Assembly: GCF_009831235.1 (NCBI RefSeq)
Contig: NZ_WUUL01000015.1
Span: 1 to 64,000 of the forward strand
Reading direction: 5' to 3'
Source: Shimazuella alba
GTDB lineage: Bacteria; Bacillota; Bacilli; Thermoactinomycetales; Thermoactinomycetaceae
Length of the DNA stretch: 64,000 bases
The notes below the pieces were generated by a model. It saw only the letters and a list, made by a program, of their open reading frames with translations. It ran no database searches and was not told where the DNA came from. Made by a program: the position numbers and the translations under genes. Positions 62,136 to 64,000 of the stretch are shown here, piece after piece. Position 1 is the first letter of the stretch; every line of letters starts with the position of its first letter.

Positions 62136-62438
62136 TTACTTCCACACGTTGGGGTTGGGGTCGACCTTGACCTCCTCGCCCTTCTCGTCACCGGTCTCCT
62201 GGGTCGGTGCCGGCATGTCGGCGTCGTACCAGGTCTCCTTCTCCTCGACCATGTACTGCTTGGCCGGCTTCTTGGGCTCGATGTCATCCTCGGACTGCTG
62301 GGATGCCAGGAAGAGGCACAGAGCGAAGGCGATTGCGGACAGAGTCACCGTCGCGATGAGGATCCACTTGATGACTCGCCAGATCTTCTGGCGGAGGGTA
62401 AGCTTGATCTTCTCGCCAGACTTGTTCTTGCGGGCCAT
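62136..62438 (-). CDS. GC-rich foreign-looking gene for a small membrane protein
   Basis: 100 residues. A strongly basic N-terminus (RKNKSGEKIKLTLRQKIWR), one membrane helix (WILIATVTLSAIAFALCLFL) and an acidic Pro/Glu-rich tail. The SD GAAGGAG precedes the ATG. Codons are almost all C/G-ending (AAG, ATC, GAG, GTC, CTC), against AAA/ATT/GAA in every neighbour. It looks acquired from a high-GC organism or inserted by assembly. No family recognised. Confidence 0.6.
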   Translation of the reverse strand: MARKNKSGEKIKLTLRQKIWRVIKWILIATVTLSAIAFALCLFLASQQSEDDIEPKKPAKQYMVEEKETWYDADMPAPTQETGDEKGEEVKVDPNPNVWK

Positions 62439-62626
62439 GATGGGCTCCTTCGATGCTACCTACGGATGGATATATGTTTATTTTATAAGATTCTTATCCT
62501 TTGTACTAGTAGGAAGGTAAGAAAATTTATAGCCGAGTCTGCCTATTTTCATTATACTTAGTTATAACGACAAAAATTGCGTTTTTCAGACACATGTGTC
62601 AATTTATGAATAAAAGGAGACTTAGG

Positions 62627-63190
62627 ATGGATAAACAAGTCGCTCTGATCATAGGTGCTGTTGCTGTCGTCGTGGCATTGATTTTATATTGGATTCTGGG
62701 CGGGGAAGACGAAGTAAAAACACAACAGCCTCCAAAAGAACCTCCTGTCACGAACACTACACCTTCTAAAGAAGAGCAAGAAGCGAAAGGAAATGTGAAT
62801 ACAGATCAACTAACGAAAGACAAAAATGATTCCATCAAAGCTTTTGCACGGGACTTTACTGAAAAATATTTAACTTACAATCCTAGTAAGCCAAATGGGC
62901 ACATTGAAAATCTTAAATCGATGATGTCTGCTGACCTATATGCACAACAAATGGAACTATTTAAAACAGGAAACCCAAATATAAAAAGTATCAAGATCAA
63001 AAAAATTTATATCACCGATATTCTTGTCGGAGAATGGTATAACACACTCACAGTACCCATTGATGTAACCATCTCTACTACAGCAGGACAAAATGTGGAT
63101 GCAACTTATATATATATTTACAATATTTCCCAGGAAGGATCGGGATGGAAAATGGTGGGGATAACAGATGCAACTGAAGATACCCACTAG
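62627..63190 (+). CDS. Membrane-anchored, NTF2-like protein of the second T4SS part
   Basis: 187 residues. One N-terminal membrane helix (ALIIGAVAVVVALILYWIL), a Pro/Thr/Glu-rich linker, then an extracellular domain (AFARDFTEKYLTYNPSKPNGHIENLKSMMS) with the look of VirB8/TcpC-like NTF2 folds. SD AAAGGAGA. Overlaps the transglycosylase gene by 23 bp, so they work together. A role at the outer face of the transfer channel is inferred. Confidence 0.65.
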   Translation: MDKQVALIIGAVAVVVALILYWILGGEDEVKTQQPPKEPPVTNTTPSKEEQEAKGNVNTDQLTKDKNDSIKAFARDFTEKYLTYNPSKPNGHIENLKSMMSADLYAQQMELFKTGNPNIKSIKIKKIYITDILVGEWYNTLTVPIDVTISTTAGQNVDATYIYIYNISQEGSGWKMVGITDATEDTH

Positions 63191-64000
63191 TGGCGGCGGT
63201 GGAGGCCAAGCAAAATATATTATTATCGGTGCAATATTAGTCGTTATTCTCGCTATGATGCCTTTGCTCATGATCATCACCGTCATCAGCTCTATCGGGG
63301 GAGACCAAGCAGCAAAAGAACAACAACAAGGGGCAAAAGAAATTCCCTTTCAAGCTCTCTATCAAGAAGTAGCATCCAAATATACTAGTATTCCTTGGAC
63401 GATCTTAGCAGCAGTCCATTTTTATTCAGATGAATACGATATTCACTTATCAGCCCTTAGTACTGGCTCAGCAGCTTCTTTAAAAGGAAAAAATCCCACA
63501 TACTTAGCACTTGTCAATAAATACGCTCAAATGCGCGGCTTAGACCCACTTCTTGTCGCAGCAATTATTCAACAAGAAAGCAATTGGAACCCAAAAGCTA
63601 ATTCTGGAGCAACAGGCTGTGGCAGAGATATTGGTGCACGTGGGTTAATGCAGGTCATGCCTTGCCACTATGAAGGAGATGGTTTAGATGCGGATGATGT
63701 AGGATATGATCCGGAAACAAGTATCAAATATGGGACAAAAATCTTTAAAAGCTGTCTCGATCAGTTTAAGGCAACAGATGTCGCCTTAGCCTGTTACAAT
63801 GGCGGGGCTGGAACTGTTCAAAATGCAGGTGGACGAGTCCCTTCTTCTCCAAAAGAAACTGCTGAATACCCTGGAAAAGTACTTGCTCACTATGAAAGAT
63901 TTAAAGCAGAAAGCAATTCTCAACCTGTTAACGAGGAAAAGGAAAAGGATAAAAACTTAATAAAAATTTCTGATGTGAAAAAATGGTTACAAGATAAAGC
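63168..64000 (+). CDS. Membrane-anchored lytic transglycosylase (partial at window edge)
   Basis: At least 277 residues; the frame is still open at the right edge. A Gly-rich start (GGGGGQ), a membrane helix (YIIIGAILVVILAMMPLLMIITVI), a short region SIPWTILAAVHFYS and an SLT domain: catalytic Glu in IIQQESNWNP, GLMQVMP and ALACYNGGAG. This matches CwlT/TcpG-type wall hydrolases of Gram-positive conjugative elements, which often also have an NlpC/P60 domain that would lie beyond the window. SD GGTGGGG; start overlaps the upstream gene. Confidence 0.85.
   Translation, partial: MQLKIPTSGGGGGQAKYIIIGAILVVILAMMPLLMIITVISSIGGDQAAKEQQQGAKEIPFQALYQEVASKYTSIPWTILAAVHFYSDEYDIHLSALSTGSAASLKGKNPTYLALVNKYAQMRGLDPLLVAAIIQQESNWNPKANSGATGCGRDIGARGLMQVMPCHYEGDGLDADDVGYDPETSIKYGTKIFKSCLDQFKATDVALACYNGGAGTVQNAGGRVPSSPKETAEYPGKVLAHYERFKAESNSQPVNEEKEKDKNLIKISDVKKWLQDK

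Noticed and set aside
62013-62561. Long plus-strand frames through the GC-rich islet
   Set aside because: GC-rich DNA yields open frames on all strands. Only the minus-strand 100-codon frame has an SD and a sensible protein layout.

Overview
The window is AT-rich chromosomal DNA (roughly 37-38 % GC by eye) from an endospore-forming, low-GC Gram-positive bacterium of the order Bacillales. Sporulation genes (a Spo0E-type phosphatase, CotF-type coat proteins, a LytH-type peptidase, YunB) and large blocks colinear with the Bacillus subtilis yui/yum/yut/yun region support this. The futalosine genes mqnB-mqnD-mqnE, absent from B. subtilis itself, point away from Bacillus proper; a Thermoactinomycetaceae-type organism is my best but unproven guess. 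Strong Shine-Dalgarno sequences fix most starts, and an unusually large number of genes appear to start at TTG.

Layout: 0-6 kb holds an amino-acid permease, a peptidoglycan amidase, a YkyA-like lipoprotein and the yuiD-yuiB-ndh (NDH-2) group. 6-14 kb holds an A-type Fe-S carrier, a Spo0E-like protein, the futalosine operon mqnBDE, yuzB/yuzD, the mccA-mccB transsulfuration pair and a NifU-like protein. 14-24.7 kb holds a peptide-binding protein, an OPT transporter with a PqqD-like partner, pgpA, an MBL hydrolase, yutE, a DUF4349 protein, two coat proteins, a MerR-like regulator, small conserved proteins, yutD and lipA. 24.7-28 kb is a Fur-boxed ferric-siderophore uptake locus without its ATPase gene. 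28-34 kb holds a decayed gene, lytH, a second amino-acid permease, a glutaredoxin and a UbiD-type decarboxylase that may serve the futalosine pathway. 34-38 kb holds yunB, thyA-folA and a bpsAB-like type III polyketide pair.

38-48 kb, all on the minus strand, is a conjugation-like type IV secretion module whose order (TcpC/ConB, TcpD/ConC, TcpE/ConD, VirB4/ConE, VirB6/ConG, coupling-like ATPase) follows ICEBs1. It is headed by a class D sortase and an LPETA surface protein. A lytic transglycosylase and a membrane-anchored companion that suit the same machine lie at 62.6-64 kb on the other strand, after about 14 kb of ordinary chromosome (tspO, yfhF, yfkAB, an ABC-F protein, csp, yunC, queT, yunD, yunE, yunF, pncB). 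No relaxase, integrase or attachment site was seen, so this may be a resident or domesticated apparatus. Beside the second part sits a very GC-rich 0.3-kb gene unlike anything around it.

Small items easily missed include a 29-residue hydrophobic ORF at 53655, a 32-residue cationic ORF at 55618, a 44-bp duplicated repeat at 15.7 kb, a hairpin containing the yunC ribosome-binding site, and a frameshifted pseudogene at 28.1-28.9 kb. No rRNA, tRNA, CRISPR array or insertion sequence was recognised.
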